DNA of 64,000 nucleotides from Planococcus circulans. GTDB taxonomy: Bacteria; Bacillota; Bacilli; Bacillales_A; Planococcaceae. The notes under the pieces are model-generated. The model saw only the letters and a program-made list of their open reading frames with translations, ran no database searches and was not told where the DNA came from. The position numbers and the translations under genes are program-made. The DNA lies in NCBI RefSeq assembly GCF_020023385.1, contig NZ_JAIQCL010000003.1, positions 124,001 through 188,000 on the forward strand, given 5' to 3'. This document shows, in pieces, positions 16,559 to 24,435 of this stretch (position 1 is its first letter; every line of letters begins with the position of its first letter).

Positions 16559-17326
16559 TTATTCAGTTCTCATAACAAAATTCAACGAAGCTTCTTTGTG
16601 ATCGCCATGGTCTTCAAGCTTTGTCAGAAGAGAAGAGCGAACGCCGCCGGCAACATCTGTCTCCAGCCATTCATCGCCTTCAAAAAATACTTGCGTAATC
16701 AATGTCTCATGTCCTTCATGCTCGAACTTGATATGGATATGGGCTGGACGGTAAGCGTGGTAGCCGGCTGCAAAAGTGAATTCACCAGTCGGACCGCTTG
16801 TTGGAATTTGGTAAGGGATCGGTACGATGGAATGCACTTCAAAATCACCGTTTTCATCTGTATGGAACTGGCCGCGCAAATTGAAGGCCGGCGCAGGCGA
16901 GTCGTAGTTTGAATACAAGCCATCTGCATCATCCTGCCACCATTCCACTTTTGTTTTTGCCAACGGTCCGTTGACAGAACTCACATTTCCGCGGAACGTC
17001 AATTTGTCGCCGGGCTCATCTTCTCTCTGGGGCATCACAAACGGTGATTCTTCAAGGACAGGAGCGCCTTCTTCATAATAAGGTCCAAGCAGGGAAGGCT
17101 CGGTTCCTGGAGAATTTTTGTATTTAGATTCCAGTACATGGGTTTCTACAAAAACATCAAGGAACAAAGGAATCTCTCCGCTGCGCCCTAAGCGATCTGC
17201 CCATTTGACGAAGTTCGTATATTCTTCATGATTGAATTGCTGCTCATCAAGGAAGTTCTTCAAATGCTTAACAAACCCTTCATAAGCTCCCAATACGCGT
17301 TCGTTTACTACTGTTTTTTCTGTCAT
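16559..17326 (-). CDS. catA: Intradiol ring-cleavage dioxygenase, catechol 1,2-dioxygenase
   Basis: A 255-residue non-haem Fe(III) dioxygenase. Order of motifs: an N-terminal helical linker with the L-L-G-P-Y-Y segment, a beta-sandwich with W-W-Q-D-D-A-D-G-x-Y giving the first tyrosine ligand, V-P-I-P-Y giving the second, and R-P-A-H-I-H-I-K giving both histidines. The helical N-terminus supports a catechol-type rather than a protocatechuate-type enzyme, although the protein is shorter than many CatA proteins; hydroxyquinol dioxygenase is the main alternative. First gene of the operon, transcribed divergently from the IclR regulator. Confidence 0.88.
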   Translation of the reverse strand: MTEKTVVNERVLGAYEGFVKHLKNFLDEQQFNHEEYTNFVKWADRLGRSGEIPLFLDVFVETHVLESKYKNSPGTEPSLLGPYYEEGAPVLEESPFVMPQREDEPGDKLTFRGNVSSVNGPLAKTKVEWWQDDADGLYSNYDSPAPAFNLRGQFHTDENGDFEVHSIVPIPYQIPTSGPTGEFTFAAGYHAYRPAHIHIKFEHEGHETLITQVFFEGDEWLETDVAGGVRSSLLTKLEDHGDHKEASLNFVMRTE

Positions 17327-17363
17327 CTCAAATTCCTCCTAATAATGGGATGGTATTTTAAGT

Positions 17364-17390
17364 GTGAAAACGTGAATGTAAACGCCTTCA
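17364..17390 (-). promoter_or_regulatory. Candidate cre (CcpA) sites before catA
   Basis: TGTAAACGCCTTCA at 17377-17390 fits the cre consensus with one mismatch, and TGAAAACGTGAATG at 17364-17377 is a weaker overlapping match. Both lie between the likely transcription start and the catA start codon, a road-block position for catabolite repression. Confidence 0.45.
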
Positions 17391-17402
17391 CAACCGGTAA
17401 AA

Positions 17403-17408
17403 AATATA
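17403..17408 (-). promoter_or_regulatory. Putative -10 element of the catechol operon
   Basis: TATATT on the minus strand, with only a poor -35 match upstream. This suits a promoter that needs an activator bound at the tandem operator at 17434-17469. Confidence 0.4.
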
Positions 17409-17433
17409 ATGCTTGCCAGCGGTGAATAATTAT

Positions 17434-17469
17434 TGTACGATATACGTACAATGTATCGTTATGCGTACA
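17434..17469. promoter_or_regulatory. Tandem palindromic operator for the IclR-family regulator
   Basis: A perfect inverted repeat TGTACG-N5-CGTACA at 17434-17450 is followed by a related imperfect copy TGTATC-N6-CGTACA at 17452-17469, starting 18 bp later. They sit in the divergent catA/iclR gap, about 45 and 65 bp upstream of the inferred catA start, where IclR-type activators such as PcaU bind. Confidence 0.65.
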
Positions 17470-17498
17470 GTGTCATCTTAGCATAGGGGGTAGTGGTC

Positions 17499-18305
17499 TT
17501 GTCAATAAAAGAATCAGACAATTTTAAAAATAGTGGGGATTACATCCAATCACTGGATCGGGGATTGCAGGTGATCCAAGCTTTTTCCCAACAGGATCGA
17601 TCTCTTACAGTGAGTGCTGTAGCAAAGAAAACAGGGTTGAGCCGTCCGACAGCCCGAAGAATTCTTTTAACCTTGGAACACCTGGGATTTGCGGAATCCG
17701 AAAATAACACATATTCGCTGACGGCGCGGACTTTATCGCTCGGTTATGCGTATCTGTCATCGAATAACACATGGAGTTTGGCTCATCCTTTTATGAGAGA
17801 GTTTGTAGCGAAGACGGAAGAATCGTGTTCGATCTCTATTTTGGACGGCACCGACGTTCTTTATGTGGCACGGGTTTCGACTAAGCGCATCATGTCCATC
17901 AACCTGGACGTCGGTTCACGTCTACCGGCGTATGCCACTTCAATGGGGCATGTCCTGCTTGCCTATTTGCCTGAGGAAGAACTGGAGAGGTATATGGATG
18001 CCATTGATTTCGAACAATTTACAAGCAAGACCATCACGGACAAAGAGCAATTGCGCCAAACCCTCGCTGAAGTGCGTGAGCGTGGCTGGGGTGGGGTGGA
18101 TCAGCAATTTGAAGAAGGGCTGCGTTCCATCGCTGTACCGTTGCGCAATAAATCGGGCAAAGTCATTGCGGCCATCAATTGCTCTGCCCATGCGGGAAGA
18201 ACCTCGAAGGAGTTGCTGCGGGAAGAATTCTTGCCGATTCTGCAGGACAGTGCTGAAAAAATAAGCCAGGCAATTGCAGCCACCGATACTTCGCCTTATG
18301 TGTAA
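17499..18305 (+). CDS. IclR-family regulator of the catechol operon
   Basis: A 268-residue regulator. The winged helix-turn-helix spans about residues 15-75, with L-T-V-S-A-V-A-K-K-T-G-L-S-R-P-T-A-R-R as recognition segment, and the IclR effector domain follows (about 90-260) with P-A-Y-A-T-S-M-G-H and a conserved A-I-N-C-S-A-H-A-G-R segment. Closest functional relatives are PcaR/PcaU/CatR-type regulators of aromatic catabolism. The TTG at 17499 is preferred because AGGGGG at 17485-17490 lies 8 nt away; a GTG at 17493 would sit too close. Divergent from catA across a palindromic operator. Confidence 0.88.
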   Translation: MSIKESDNFKNSGDYIQSLDRGLQVIQAFSQQDRSLTVSAVAKKTGLSRPTARRILLTLEHLGFAESENNTYSLTARTLSLGYAYLSSNNTWSLAHPFMREFVAKTEESCSISILDGTDVLYVARVSTKRIMSINLDVGSRLPAYATSMGHVLLAYLPEEELERYMDAIDFEQFTSKTITDKEQLRQTLAEVRERGWGGVDQQFEEGLRSIAVPLRNKSGKVIAAINCSAHAGRTSKELLREEFLPILQDSAEKISQAIAATDTSPYV

Positions 18306-18322
18306 GGGATAGTAAGATACAA

Positions 18323-18347
18323 AATCGCCGAAAGGCGGTTTTTTTTA
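18323..18347 (+). terminator. Terminator after the iclR-type gene
   Basis: AATCGCC-GAAA-GGCGGTT stem with a GNRA-like tetraloop, followed by a T-run. Confidence 0.75.
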
Positions 18348-18473
18348 TTGGCTAATAATTTGAAGCCAGAGAGCCGCTTCTGCCTCTGGGAAATTTCCAT
18401 CTGAGCCATTCTACAGCGTATAATAAAGACAGCTGATAGAGTTACATAAAGTGAAATTAAAGAGGTGTCCATC

Positions 18474-19097
18474 ATGATCATCATCATCGATAACCAGGAT
18501 TCATTCACCTATAATCTGGTGCATTATTTTGAGCAATTGGATCCAGCCGTGCTGGTTTTTCAAAATGGAGAATTGACGGCAAAACAAATAGAGAATTTAA
18601 AGCCGGACCTGATTGTGCTGTCGCCCGGGCCGGGACGTCCTGTTGCAGATGGGGCGAGCAAGGAAGTGCTGAGGGAGCTTAGCGGACGGATTCCTGTACT
18701 CGGTGTTTGCCTTGGGCATCAAACCATCATCGAGCATTTCGGTGGGCGGATCGCTAAAGGAAACAGGCCCATGCATGGAAAAGTCTCCATGCTGACACAC
18801 AATGGCGATGGGCTGTTCAAAGGAATACCCAATCCGACAGCTGTGACCCGCTATCATTCTTTGGTCGCGGAAGAACCGCTGCCTGAATGCCTATCGGTGA
18901 CCGCCTATTCAGAGGACGGGGTGATTATGGCTGTTCACCACCGATATTTGCCGGTTGAAGGCATTCAGTTTCATCCGGAATCAATTTTGACTTCGGAAGG
19001 TTTCAATATGCTGAAGAATAGTTATGAACTGGCAAAGCAATGGAAAGAAAATAATAAGGGAGGTGCTGGACATGCAAAACCCTTACCTACTGTATGA
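18474..19097 (+). CDS. pabA: Aminodeoxychorismate synthase glutamine amidotransferase
   Basis: A 207-residue class I glutamine amidotransferase that supplies ammonia for 4-amino-4-deoxychorismate synthesis in the folate pathway. The nucleophile Cys is in G-V-C-L-G-H near residue 79 and the His/Glu pair is in F-H-P-E-S near residue 168. The N-terminus I-I-D-N-Q-D-S-F-T-Y-N is typical of PabA/TrpG. The ATG at 18474 lies 8 nt after AGAGG; an earlier GTG is inside that site. It overlaps pabB by 26 nt. An amphibolic role with anthranilate synthase is possible because TrpG and PabA are hard to tell apart. Confidence 0.9.
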   Translation: MIIIIDNQDSFTYNLVHYFEQLDPAVLVFQNGELTAKQIENLKPDLIVLSPGPGRPVADGASKEVLRELSGRIPVLGVCLGHQTIIEHFGGRIAKGNRPMHGKVSMLTHNGDGLFKGIPNPTAVTRYHSLVAEEPLPECLSVTAYSEDGVIMAVHHRYLPVEGIQFHPESILTSEGFNMLKNSYELAKQWKENNKGGAGHAKPLPTV

Positions 19098-20832
19098 GTT
19101 TCGAAATGAGGACGAAGAAGTTGAGCCGCTCTTGTTCAGTGAACCTTTAGACGTCTTTGAAACAAGCGCTCTTTCGGAAGTGGCGGAAATTCTTTTGAAG
19201 GTGGAAAAGGCGGTTGGTGATGGATTCTACGCAGCGGGCTATGTCTCCTATGAAGCAGCTCCGGCTTTTCACCCAGAAATGAACGTGCAAACGGGAGGCG
19301 AAATGCCGCTTGTCTGGTTCGGAATCTTCAATGAGCCGAAAAAAAGCTTTTCAATTCCGGAAGAACAGCAGCCTTACAGTGTGTCGGAGTGGGAAATGGC
19401 GAGCTCCGTGGAACGGTACAAAACTGGGATTCAACAGATCAAGCAGGCAATTGAAGAAGGCGAAACCTACCAGGTGAATTATACGGAACGGCTTGTTGCG
19501 GAATTTACGGGCAGCGACCTGGCATTCTACCGCCAATTGGCAAGAAATCAACAGGCCGACTATGGTGCGTACCTGAACCTTGGAAGATTCCGTGTGCTGT
19601 CGGCATCTCCAGAGCTGTTCTTTAAAGTCGAGGACGGAAAGCTGACAGCCAAACCGATGAAAGGCACAGCGCCAAGAGGACGTACCACGCAGGAAGACCT
19701 GGAACAGGTCACGGCATTGCGGGCTTCTGAAAAAGAACGGGCTGAAAACCTGATGATCGTTGACTTGCTTCGAAATGACATCAGCCGCATAGCCAAAAAA
19801 GGGACTGTCAAAGCCGATCCGCTGTTTACAGTGGAAACCTACCCGACCGTCCATCAGCTGACCTCGACGATAGAAGCCCAGCTGGATGATACAACAACTA
19901 TCCTGGACTGGTTTCAAGCTTTGTTTCCATGCGGATCAATTACGGGTGCACCGAAAATCAGTACGATGAACTACATAGCCGAACTGGAACAGACGCCGAG
20001 GGAAGTGTATTGCGGTGCTATCGGTTTCATCACGCCGACCAAAGACGCTGTCTTCAATGTGCCCATCCGTACAGTCGTCATCGACCAGGAAAAAGAGACG
20101 GCTCGCTATGGCGTGGGAGGCGGCATCACTTGGGATTCGACTTCGGAAGGAGAATACCGGGAACTGCAGACAAAAGCAGAAGTGCTGACAGCGAAACGGC
20201 CGGTATTCAGCCTGCTGGAATCCTTGAAACTGGAGGACGGAAACTACCCGTTGCTGCGGTATCATCTGGCACGCTTAAAGGATTCTGCGGGTTATTTTCA
20301 TTTCCCGGGAAATATTCAGCAAGTTGAAATGGAGTTAAAACAGTTGGCAGAAACCTACCCGGTAGGCACCTATAAGGTTCGCATGCTCCTGGATGACAAA
20401 GGACAGACGAAACTGGAGGCCCAGGAAACGGCAACGATCGATAAACCGATAAAATGCTCGCTCGCCTCTTCGGCAGTGGACAGCAGAAATCCGTTCCTGT
20501 TCCATAAAACGACACATCGTGAAGTATACGACAAAGCCAGCGCCAAGCTGCCAGATGACATATTTTCAGTTTTGTTATGGAATGAAAACCAGCAGCTGAC
20601 GGAATTCACCATCGGCAATGTGGTGCTTGAAAAGAATGGGCGGTTTTTTACGCCTCCGGTTTCCTGCGGATTGTTGGCAGGCACGTTTAGGCAGCAGTTG
20701 CTGGATCAAAAGCTGATTGAAGAAAAAGTCATCCTTAAAGAAGAGCTTCAGGAATATGAGGCAATCTTTCTGATCAACGGCGTACGCGGCTGGTTGCCTG
20801 TAGAATTAATGAGGAACGTAAAAACAAGTTAA
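19072..20832 (+). CDS. pabB: Aminodeoxychorismate synthase component I fused to ADC-lyase-like domain
   Basis: A 586-residue fusion. Residues about 100-360 are the chorismate-binding domain: A-S-P-E-L-F-F, K-P-M-K-G-T-A-P-R-G, G-S-I-T-G-A-P-K and G-G-G-I-T-W-D-S. Residues about 380-580 are a class IV aminotransferase-like domain related to PabC, with H-K-T-T-H-R supplying the likely PLP lysine and the T-E-F-T-I-G-N-V motif. Together with PabA it could take chorismate to 4-aminobenzoate in one complex. GGGAGGTG at 19058-19065 fixes the ATG at 19072, inside the end of pabA, so translation is coupled. Confidence 0.88.
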   Translation: MQNPYLLYEFRNEDEEVEPLLFSEPLDVFETSALSEVAEILLKVEKAVGDGFYAAGYVSYEAAPAFHPEMNVQTGGEMPLVWFGIFNEPKKSFSIPEEQQPYSVSEWEMASSVERYKTGIQQIKQAIEEGETYQVNYTERLVAEFTGSDLAFYRQLARNQQADYGAYLNLGRFRVLSASPELFFKVEDGKLTAKPMKGTAPRGRTTQEDLEQVTALRASEKERAENLMIVDLLRNDISRIAKKGTVKADPLFTVETYPTVHQLTSTIEAQLDDTTTILDWFQALFPCGSITGAPKISTMNYIAELEQTPREVYCGAIGFITPTKDAVFNVPIRTVVIDQEKETARYGVGGGITWDSTSEGEYRELQTKAEVLTAKRPVFSLLESLKLEDGNYPLLRYHLARLKDSAGYFHFPGNIQQVEMELKQLAETYPVGTYKVRMLLDDKGQTKLEAQETATIDKPIKCSLASSAVDSRNPFLFHKTTHREVYDKASAKLPDDIFSVLLWNENQQLTEFTIGNVVLEKNGRFFTPPVSCGLLAGTFRQQLLDQKLIEEKVILKEELQEYEAIFLINGVRGWLPVELMRNVKTS

Positions 20833-20847
20833 ACAAACCACTGGACG

Positions 20848-21597
20848 GTGAATCGAAAGCGATGGAAAGGGTGGCTTATTATTTCACTCGACAAAGAAAC
20901 ACAAATTCTGGATGAGTTAATGGAAAAAATTGCATCAAAGAAATTTTCAGCCGGTGAAAAGCTGCCTTCAGAAAACAAGTTAGCCGATCGCTATGGAGTG
21001 CCGCGCATGACTGTGCGCGCGGCATTGACTAGGCTGGAAGAACGGGGCTACATCTATTCGAAGCAAGGTAAAGGAAGATTTTTAAAAGAAGAGTCCACTC
21101 AAATTCAGTTGCATTTAACCGGCAAAATCAGCTTTACTGAAAAGATGGAGCAGGCCGGTTATGATTTGGAAACGCGGCTCATCAGTTGCGAAAAAATTCG
21201 CTATGATGAAAAAATCTATAAATCGTTAGCATGTGGATCAGGGGACAGCGTTTATAAGGTTTCCCGAAGCCGATTTATCGACGGGCAACCGATGGCCATC
21301 CACAAATCCTTTGTAAGCGAAAAGATGTTTCCTGAAATCAAAACTGAAGGACCCGATATCCGCTCAATGTTCGCTTATTACCGTAAACACGGGCATACCG
21401 AGTTTGCCAACAACAAAACCTTGCTAAGTATCTCTTTTCCGACATCAACAGAACAACAGCTTTTGCAATGTAAAAGCATGGTGCCTCTCATTATGGTGGA
21501 AAGTGACTGCATCGACGCAGCGACAGGAGATGTGCTGGAGCATACTAAAATCTTATACCGCAGCGATAAATTCAAATATGATATCACGATGGATTAA
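20848..21597 (+). CDS. phnF: GntR/HutC-family regulator with UTRA domain, PhnF-like
   Basis: About 249 residues: an N-terminal GntR winged helix (L-P-S-E-N-K-L-A-D-R-Y-G-V-P-R-M-T-V-R) and a C-terminal UTRA ligand domain (about residues 95-245). Its place just before a C-P lyase cluster identifies it as the probable phosphonate-responsive repressor. The start is uncertain: the GTG at 20848 has a poor ribosome site, whereas AAAGGG at 20866-20870 would favour a rare ATT start about ten codons later. It follows pabB by 15 nt, but a 447-bp repeat element now separates it from phnG. Confidence 0.8.
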   Translation: MNRKRWKGWLIISLDKETQILDELMEKIASKKFSAGEKLPSENKLADRYGVPRMTVRAALTRLEERGYIYSKQGKGRFLKEESTQIQLHLTGKISFTEKMEQAGYDLETRLISCEKIRYDEKIYKSLACGSGDSVYKVSRSRFIDGQPMAIHKSFVSEKMFPEIKTEGPDIRSMFAYYRKHGHTEFANNKTLLSISFPTSTEQQLLQCKSMVPLIMVESDCIDAATGDVLEHTKILYRSDKFKYDITMD

Positions 21598-21598
21598 A

Positions 21599-21638
21599 AA
21601 AACAGGCAAAGGAGAAACTATCCTTTGCCTGTTTTTTA
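21599..21638 (+). terminator. Terminator after phnF
   Basis: A 13-bp perfect stem (AACAGGCAAAGGA with TCCTTTGCCTGTT) followed by a T-run. It isolates phnF and pabAB transcription from the phnG operon. Confidence 0.85.
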
Positions 21639-21662
21639 TGCTTAAGAAAGTGTAGCTTTGAG

Positions 21663-22109
21663 CTTGTAGATAAAAGAATATTTATGTGATTTAAAGAATG
21701 AATATACAATTCATCCTGTTTATACCGGATCCTACGCTTCAGGCGGACGCTTTCCACGGGCTCGCGCCGAACTAACTCGGACTGGCGCCCGAGTGGATTT
21801 CGGCACTTCGTCGCTTCGCTGCTCCCGCAGGAGTCGCCGCCTTGCGCTCCGGATCCTTGAGTGAAGAGTTTACAAGATTTGTAGAGACTACATTTCCTGA
21901 TATTGACGAGCAAGCTTCTCTCTTTGATTGAAGCAACACGCGTCCAAGCGGGCTGGCCACGAAGACTCCTGTGGGACAGCGAGAGCTGAAGACCCCGCAG
22001 GAACGCAGTGACGAGGAGGCTGAAGCTGAGCCCACGGAAAGCGAAGTGGCCGGACCGCTTGGAGATTATGCACTGCTATACATTTTGGTCAGGCTTTGTC
22101 TACATTCTG
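21663..22109. mobile_element. MITE-like element, copy 1 (447 bp)
   Basis: A non-coding element whose inverted ends share the core TGTAGA(C/T)AAA (plus-strand left end at about 21665, right end TTTGTCTACA at 22095-22104). It is flanked by the 8-bp direct repeat GCTTTGAG (21655-21662 and 22110-22117), as expected for a target-site duplication. Its two halves are themselves inverted (CTTTCCACGGGCTC near 21750 and GAGCCCACGGAAAG near 22029), so the RNA could form a very long hairpin. A second copy lies inverted at 33710-34134. No transposase is encoded. Similar GC-rich repeats occur widely in Bacillales, but I cannot name the family. Confidence 0.75.
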
Positions 22110-22216
22110 GCTTTGAGTTTTTCTTTTATTGTTTAGGCTGTATGGGCGCTTGTGTTTTTCTTGGCACAATTGTGAAGCACCTTTACACAAGCTTTACGAG
22201 AGCTTAAAACACAGCC

Positions 22217-22230
22217 ACTTGGCGACAAGT
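22217..22230. promoter_or_regulatory. Small palindrome upstream of phnG (possible PhnF operator)
   Basis: ACTTG-GCGA-CAAGT lies 34 bp before the phnG start codon in the 154-bp gap left between the repeat element and the operon. The assignment as regulator site is inference from position. Confidence 0.3.
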
Positions 22231-22263
22231 TACGATGAACTTACAGACAAGGAGGCAGCGATT

Positions 22264-22686
22264 ATGAAAAGACGCAGAAGAACAGAAATCCTTATTCAAG
22301 GTGATGGACGTTTGGCAAAGGATTTAGCAGCCAGCATCGCGGAAAAATACGAATGCCGTGAAATCAGTGCGCCGGAGCAAGGAATGATTATGGTCAAAAT
22401 GAGGGAGACAGCAAAAAATTCCTTGTTTTATATAGGAGAAGTCCTGACAACAGAAGCGAAAGCGGAGATTTCAGGGGAAATCGGAACGGGCCTGCTGGTA
22501 GGCATGGATGAACAACGCGCCAGCGATTTGGCGATCATTGATGCCGCTTATAAGGCTCAACTGCCTGAAACAGCTGAATGGGAACCTTTGCTTTTAGACG
22601 AGGAACAGCAGATCCATGCAGCCAAAGCGCAGCAGCAAGCAGGCCTTTTCGAAACAAAAGTAAATTTTGAAACGATGGAAGTCTGA
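22264..22686 (+). CDS. phnG: C-P lyase core subunit PhnG
   Basis: A 140-residue protein matching the PhnG family by size, order and pattern (G-E-V-L-T-T-E-A-K-A-E-I and G-x-G-x-L-V-G-M-D). PhnG is part of the PhnGHIJ core complex that attaches a phosphonate to ribose triphosphate and cleaves the C-P bond. GGAGG at 22251-22255 supports the ATG at 22264. First gene of the phosphonate operon, with the promoter expected in the short gap after the repeat element. Confidence 0.9.
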   Translation: MKRRRRTEILIQGDGRLAKDLAASIAEKYECREISAPEQGMIMVKMRETAKNSLFYIGEVLTTEAKAEISGEIGTGLLVGMDEQRASDLAIIDAAYKAQLPETAEWEPLLLDEEQQIHAAKAQQQAGLFETKVNFETMEV

Positions 22687-22722
22687 GAAAACAAATTACA
22701 TGATCTGACCAGGAGGGATTAT

Positions 22723-23319
22723 ATGGCGATTGACCAAATTCATGACTTGCAGCAAGTTTATCGGAAATTATTACATAGTATGTCACGGCCAGGAACCATC
22801 TCATCGATTGAGCAGGAGACAGAAAATATGGATGTGGATTTCGGCTGTGCCGATGCCTTGATGTTAAGCGCGATGGTGCTGCTGGATGCGGAAGTCACTT
22901 TTCATGTCCTGTCGACAAAACGGCGGGATCTGATCGAGAAGATTTCGGAATACACTTCAGCCCGCTGTGTTCCGTTGCAGGAAGCGGATTTCATCATCGT
23001 ATTGCAGGAAGACAGGGAATCGGAAATTTTAGAAGCCATGGCACAATGCAAAATAGGCAACTTGATCGATCCACAGCAATCCTCGACTTGGATTATTGAA
23101 ACTCCGGCTTTATCGAACAAAGGCACATTGCTGCTGACTGGACCAGGAATCGAAACGGAAGCCCATTTGGCGATGGGGCAATCTTTCGAATTCTGGCAAG
23201 CCAGAGACAGCCGCATCAAGGAGTATCCGATGGGCATTGATATGATCTTTGCGGATGGCTCCTCTCAGGTCGCTTGTCTGCCGAGAACGGTTACGGCCAT
23301 TTTAATGGAGGTGGAGTAA
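22723..23319 (+). CDS. phnH: C-P lyase core subunit PhnH
   Basis: A 198-residue PhnH homologue, the dimeric core subunit related in fold to PLP enzymes but without the cofactor. The N-terminal Q-V-Y-R-K-L-L-H-S-M-S-R-P-G motif and the C-terminal L-P-R-T-V segment are typical. It lies between phnG and phnI; the next start codon follows its stop without a gap, which supports coupled translation. Confidence 0.92.
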   Translation: MAIDQIHDLQQVYRKLLHSMSRPGTISSIEQETENMDVDFGCADALMLSAMVLLDAEVTFHVLSTKRRDLIEKISEYTSARCVPLQEADFIIVLQEDRESEILEAMAQCKIGNLIDPQQSSTWIIETPALSNKGTLLLTGPGIETEAHLAMGQSFEFWQARDSRIKEYPMGIDMIFADGSSQVACLPRTVTAILMEVE

Positions 23320-24435
23320 ATGGGCTATGTTCCTGTAAAAGGCGGAACTCAGGCTATCGAGGCTTCGATTAAACGGCTGACTTATGAACGGTTAAAAGGT
23401 GAAGAAATTTTAGAGATCAACACGATCCTGGCGACGATGGGCAGCATGGTGGATCAGGTGATGTCTGAAAGCAGCCTGTATTCACCGGAACTTGCGGCTT
23501 TGGCCATCAAGCAAGGGGAAGGCAGCATGGAAGAAGCTGTATTCCTGATGCGCGCGCACCGTTCAACTTTGCCGCGCCACTATTACAGCGAGACTGTCGA
23601 AGCGGAAACCATGCTGGTCGAACGGCGGATATCGGCAAGTTTCAAGGATATTCCAGGCGGCCAGTTATTGGGTGCCACCTATGATTACACACACCGGCTG
23701 CTGGATTTCGGATTGTTGGAAGAAAGCATGGAAACGAATCGCAAGTGGCTGCAGGATTATAAAAATAACTTGTCAGCCCTTCAAGGCTCAACAGAAGTGG
23801 TTTATTTTCCGAAAGTCGTCGATTATCTCCGGAAGGAAGGCTTGTTTAAGACATACGAACCGGATAATACATTCCCGAACGATGTGACCAAGCAAAGCCT
23901 TCAATTTCCGACGACAAGAAGCGCCCGTCTGCAGGTCCTGACACGCGGACAAACAGGCACCGTAACATCATTCGGCTACGCATCGCTGCGGGGATATGGA
24001 CAAGTTCATCCCACTGTAGGTGAAGTTCGTGTCGGTAAAATACCGATTTACACAGCACATCCAAACGAAGTGGATCCGGATCCGGAAGACCAATTCTATG
24101 TCGGCGAAATGCGCATAACGGAAGTGGAATCGTTTGTGCCGGTAACTGTAAAAAATGACAACAATGAAGGTGAACTGGAGTTTGAAATCGGCTATGGCGT
24201 CTGCTATGGGCAAAATGAAACAAAAGCGATTGCCATGAGCATACTGGATCAATGCCTGGAACATCCGAATGCGGATTTTCCAACTCATGATGAGGAATTT
24301 GTCTTATTGCATCTCGATTCAGTAGAATCCACCGGTTTTATTTCCCACTTGAAACTCCCGCATTACGTCACGTTCCAGTCGAAGCTGGACAGTATCCGCC
24401 AAGTAAAGAAAGGAGTGCAGGAAGTTGAGAGCTAA
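23320..24435 (+). CDS. phnI: C-P lyase core subunit PhnI
   Basis: A 371-residue PhnI. With PhnG, PhnH and PhnL it replaces the adenine of ATP by a phosphonate, giving alpha-D-ribose 1-methylphosphonate 5-triphosphate. Recognisable segments are the start G-Y-V-P-V-K-G-G-x-x-A-I, the mid motif F-P-T-T-R-S-A-R-L-Q-x-L-x-R-G-Q-T-G and the G-Y-G-V-C-Y-G-Q-N-E-x-K-A-I-A-M segment. It overlaps phnJ by 11 nt. Confidence 0.93.
   Translation: MGYVPVKGGTQAIEASIKRLTYERLKGEEILEINTILATMGSMVDQVMSESSLYSPELAALAIKQGEGSMEEAVFLMRAHRSTLPRHYYSETVEAETMLVERRISASFKDIPGGQLLGATYDYTHRLLDFGLLEESMETNRKWLQDYKNNLSALQGSTEVVYFPKVVDYLRKEGLFKTYEPDNTFPNDVTKQSLQFPTTRSARLQVLTRGQTGTVTSFGYASLRGYGQVHPTVGEVRVGKIPIYTAHPNEVDPDPEDQFYVGEMRITEVESFVPVTVKNDNNEGELEFEIGYGVCYGQNETKAIAMSILDQCLEHPNADFPTHDEEFVLLHLDSVESTGFISHLKLPHYVTFQSKLDSIRQVKKGVQEVES

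Noticed and set aside
21772-22073. Several 60-90 codon open frames on the minus strand inside MITE copy 1, with a similar one in copy 2 at 33742-33927
   Set aside because: The frames of the two copies diverge by indels, lack ribosome sites and are explained by the GC-rich palindromic repeat; treated as non-coding.
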